A DNA stretch of 6,431 nucleotides from Candidatus Zixiibacteriota bacterium. GTDB lineage: Bacteria > Zixibacteria > MSB-5A5 > GN15 > FEB-12. A program made the position numbers and the translations under genes. The stretch lies in contig JAUVAR010000160.1 in the NCBI GenBank assembly GCA_030591625.1, forward strand, positions 1-6,431, in the 5' to 3' direction. Under the pieces are notes generated by a model. The model did no database searches. It was not told where the DNA came from and saw only the letters and a program-made list of their open reading frames with translations. Of this stretch, positions 4,775 to 6,431 are shown one piece after another. Positions within the stretch are counted from its first letter, which is position 1, and each line of letters begins with the position of its first letter.

Positions 4775-6431
4775 CTATTCGTCTGAGTCCTGACGTTCTT
4801 GAGCTTCATCAGCTTGCTTTATTTGCTCATGATCTACAGACATTGTCTTATCAAGACCGATCGCTTCCGGGTGTATATAATAACCTACCTCAGTATCAGG
4901 CTTGTCAACTTCGACCTGAATTCGATTTGCCTGTGCCCAGGCATCCTTTCTGATTCCGGTCACCTGCCATGAAACTTTACTAAACGACTGACCACCAGCA
5001 ATCCGGAATTCCCCGCTTTGGATCTCTTGCGCTATGTAGAGATTTGGTCCGGGGGCACCGATTGAAGTCAACTGATATCGGAAGTCACTGTTGAGAGCAT
5101 GGAAATACTCAGGCATCCTGACAATTGCCTCACCATTAGCATCAAGTTCGATATTGCCGTTGTAAACATTCATCATATCCGGTGATTCAACAAACGAGTG
5201 CTGGAGGTACTTGTTCTCCGGGTCAAGCGGATGGTCAATCTTGAACGATCCTCCACCCTTGCTCAGCGAGCCTGTTACAGTAACGTTACCACTAAAATAT
5301 CCGGCGTACGAAGCAGTGGAACCAGAGTTAGCATAGCAATAAATGCCGTAAGCTTTAACTCCTCCATATCCATAAGATATTAAACCATACGAATTCCCAT
5401 TTTCGTTGGTGGAATTACCAACAAGTGAATAAACACCGTACCGGTCAAGACCGCTTACAAGATCGTTATTGGCTTCAACATAGAGCCCATATCGAGTCCC
5501 GGTGCCACCGGTGGAACTACCAACTCTATATCTAGCCCCTTTCAAGTTTCCACTGCCTGAGTTTACGAATGAACTTAGGTATATACTGGTCATATGGTCA
5601 AATGTGTTATATTCTCTTTGAAGAAGTATTAAGGAGAGGTTTGAAGGAGACCTATCCCGACCAATTACAATCCCATCGCTGTTAATACGCATAGTGGAGT
5701 CATAAAAAGAAGTGGTCCCGCCTTCGAAGTAGTTCGACTTGGTGTAGTGATTTTCCGCCCCCCAGGTTGCAGCAGTGCCATTAATCTTGGATGCTGCAAT
5801 ATTGGCAGTGGCGTTGATATCAAAGTTTGTGATTTGGTCATCAATAATGTCACTGGAATATACAGAGTTGGTTGCCAATTCTGAGGCTCCAACCGCATCC
5901 GCCCCAATGTGAGTTGCGAGTATTCCACCTCTGGGCACACTGAGCGTAACATCTCCAGCAGTTCCTCCACCTGCAAGACCACTGCCGGCACTAACGGCAG
6001 TAATATCACCAACCCCACCGACATCATCGACCCCGTCAGCGAACCCGGCCGGAACATCAGTTAAATTATTCCAGTCAAGATAATATGTTGGTTCCAATCC
6101 GTCTAACCCTTGAGCATTCTCAGCGAGGACTGCGTTGGTGGCATTGACAGCTGTTGTAGCATACGCTGCACTATCCGCCCGCAAAGCATGGTAAGCGAAC
6201 GCATGAGAGCTAAGTTTCGTGCGGGGAGATATTTCAGCATCAGTGTTGACTGTTACGCCGAGCCAGCGACCCGTATCACTGAATAGATCATCCGGCAGAA
6301 GGATGTTTGAGCCTAATTTGTAACTGAATAGACCGTCAGATATCTGTACCACCTGGAAACCTGAGTTCCAGAGATCGTTTGCTGGTGCGGCATCAGTTAC
6401 ATGGTTCCAGATGGTAAATTTGATCAACTGA
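4775..6431 (-). CDS. Tail-fibre-like modular surface/secreted protein, 5' end outside the window
   Basis: The frame is open to the right edge: a CAG codon at 6430-6428 precedes the TTG at 6427, so that TTG is probably internal and the signal peptide lies outside. Residues are numbered from the TTG. Order: a beta-rich N-terminal module (1-70) containing WLGVTVNTDAEISPRTKLSSHAFAYHALRADSA, a motif I recall from repetitive surface proteins of environmental bacteria; a low-complexity linker with GDITAVSAGSGLAGGGTAGDVTLSV (140-164), known from fibre-like proteins; an Ala/Ile/Asn-rich section (165-215); five Tyr-Gly repeats (313-387) ending AGYFSGNVTVTG; and a C-terminal module GSFKIDHPLDPENKYLQHSFVESPDMMNVYNG through KVSWQVTGIRKDAWAQANRI (393-503), followed by an acidic tail. 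No transmembrane helix or catalytic motif is visible. It is likely exported, fibrous and possibly trimeric, and could be an adhesin or envelope appendage. The C-terminal module recurs, from memory, in many uncharacterised proteins; its function is unknown to me. A prophage origin is not supported by neighbours. Confidence 0.8.
   Translation of the reverse strand, partial: QLIKFTIWNHVTDAAPANDLWNSGFQVVQISDGLFSYKLGSNILLPDDLFSDTGRWLGVTVNTDAEISPRTKLSSHAFAYHALRADSAAYATTAVNATNAVLAENAQGLDGLEPTYYLDWNNLTDVPAGFADGVDDVGGVGDITAVSAGSGLAGGGTAGDVTLSVPRGGILATHIGADAVGASELATNSVYSSDIIDDQITNFDINATANIAASKINGTAATWGAENHYTKSNYFEGGTTSFYDSTMRINSDGIVIGRDRSPSNLSLILLQREYNTFDHMTSIYLSSFVNSGSGNLKGARYRVGSSTGGTGTRYGLYVEANNDLVSGLDRYGVYSLVGNSTNENGNSYGLISYGYGGVKAYGIYCYANSGSTASYAGYFSGNVTVTGSLSKGGGSFKIDHPLDPENKYLQHSFVESPDMMNVYNGNIELDANGEAIVRMPEYFHALNSDFRYQLTSIGAPGPNLYIAQEIQSGEFRIAGGQSFSKVSWQVTGIRKDAWAQANRIQVEVDKPDTEVGYYIHPEAIGLDKTMSVDHEQIKQADEAQERQDSDE
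5267..5515 (-). repeat. Tyr-Gly repeats inside the surface protein
   Basis: Five units each begin with Y-G or Y-A-G: YGLYVEANN, YGVYSLVGNST, YGLISYGYGG, YGIYCYANSG and YAGYFSGNV. Their first tyrosines are at residues 313, 330, 347, 360 and 374, giving a spacing of 13-17 residues. The pattern of alternating aromatic/hydrophobic and small polar residues fits stacked beta strands, as in triple-stranded beta-helix fibre shafts. It directly precedes the conserved C-terminal module. Confidence 0.6.

Noticed and set aside
5665..6057. 130-codon open frame on the minus strand inside the surface-protein gene
   Set aside because: It is a shifted frame of the larger gene, with a composition (Pro/Leu/Met-rich, no domain) typical of an out-of-frame translation.
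6425..6427. TTG as the true start of the surface protein
   Set aside because: The frame continues open to the window edge, and the encoded N-terminus begins inside what looks like a beta-rich domain with no signal peptide, so the start is expected upstream.
4775..6431. Prophage tail-fibre gene
   Set aside because: The protein has fibre-like features, but no phage structural, lysis or integration gene is nearby, and the N-terminal motif style fits bacterial exported surface proteins.

Overview
The window reads as chromosomal DNA from an uncultivated-type Gram-negative bacterium. By eye it is moderately AT-rich, and every gene carries envelope or secretion features. The protein styles suggest the FCB supergroup or a nearby candidate phylum, Zixibacteria-like: a Sec-exported TPR protein, degenerate TonB-C-type repeats, and a large surface protein with the 'ITAVSAGSGLAGGG...GDVTLSV' and 'FKIDHPLDPENKYL' signatures. 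That placement is inference from remembered protein style, not from any marker gene. No rRNA, tRNA, CRISPR, transposase or integrase is visible.

Layout. Minus strand, 1-3174: a TonB-C-repeat exported protein (2008-3174), a 261-bp spacer with a probable terminator and a doubtful 30-codon ORF, a 65-residue two-helix membrane protein (1546-1743), then a signal-peptide TPR protein (1-1452) that runs off the left edge without a stop. The TPR gene is a 484-codon open frame with a good TTG start, an upstream ribosome binding site and a plausible promoter. Plus strand, 3257-4768: a Wzx/MOP-type polysaccharide flippase, divergent from the TonB-C gene across an 82-bp spacer that holds a candidate promoter and an AT-rich palindrome. 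Minus strand, 4775 to the right edge: a tail-fibre-like modular surface protein whose true N-terminus lies beyond the window. It converges on the flippase with only 6 bp between stop codons.

How the genes relate. The common theme is the cell envelope: lipid-linked sugar export (flippase), a displayed or secreted repeat protein, and periplasmic protein-protein interaction modules (TPR and TonB-C folds). No glycosyltransferase, TonB/ExbBD or secretion machinery gene lies in the window, so a shared pathway cannot be shown. I do not see convincing evidence of a novel defence or mobile system. The most distinctive items are the triplicated TonB-C-like protein and the modular surface protein.
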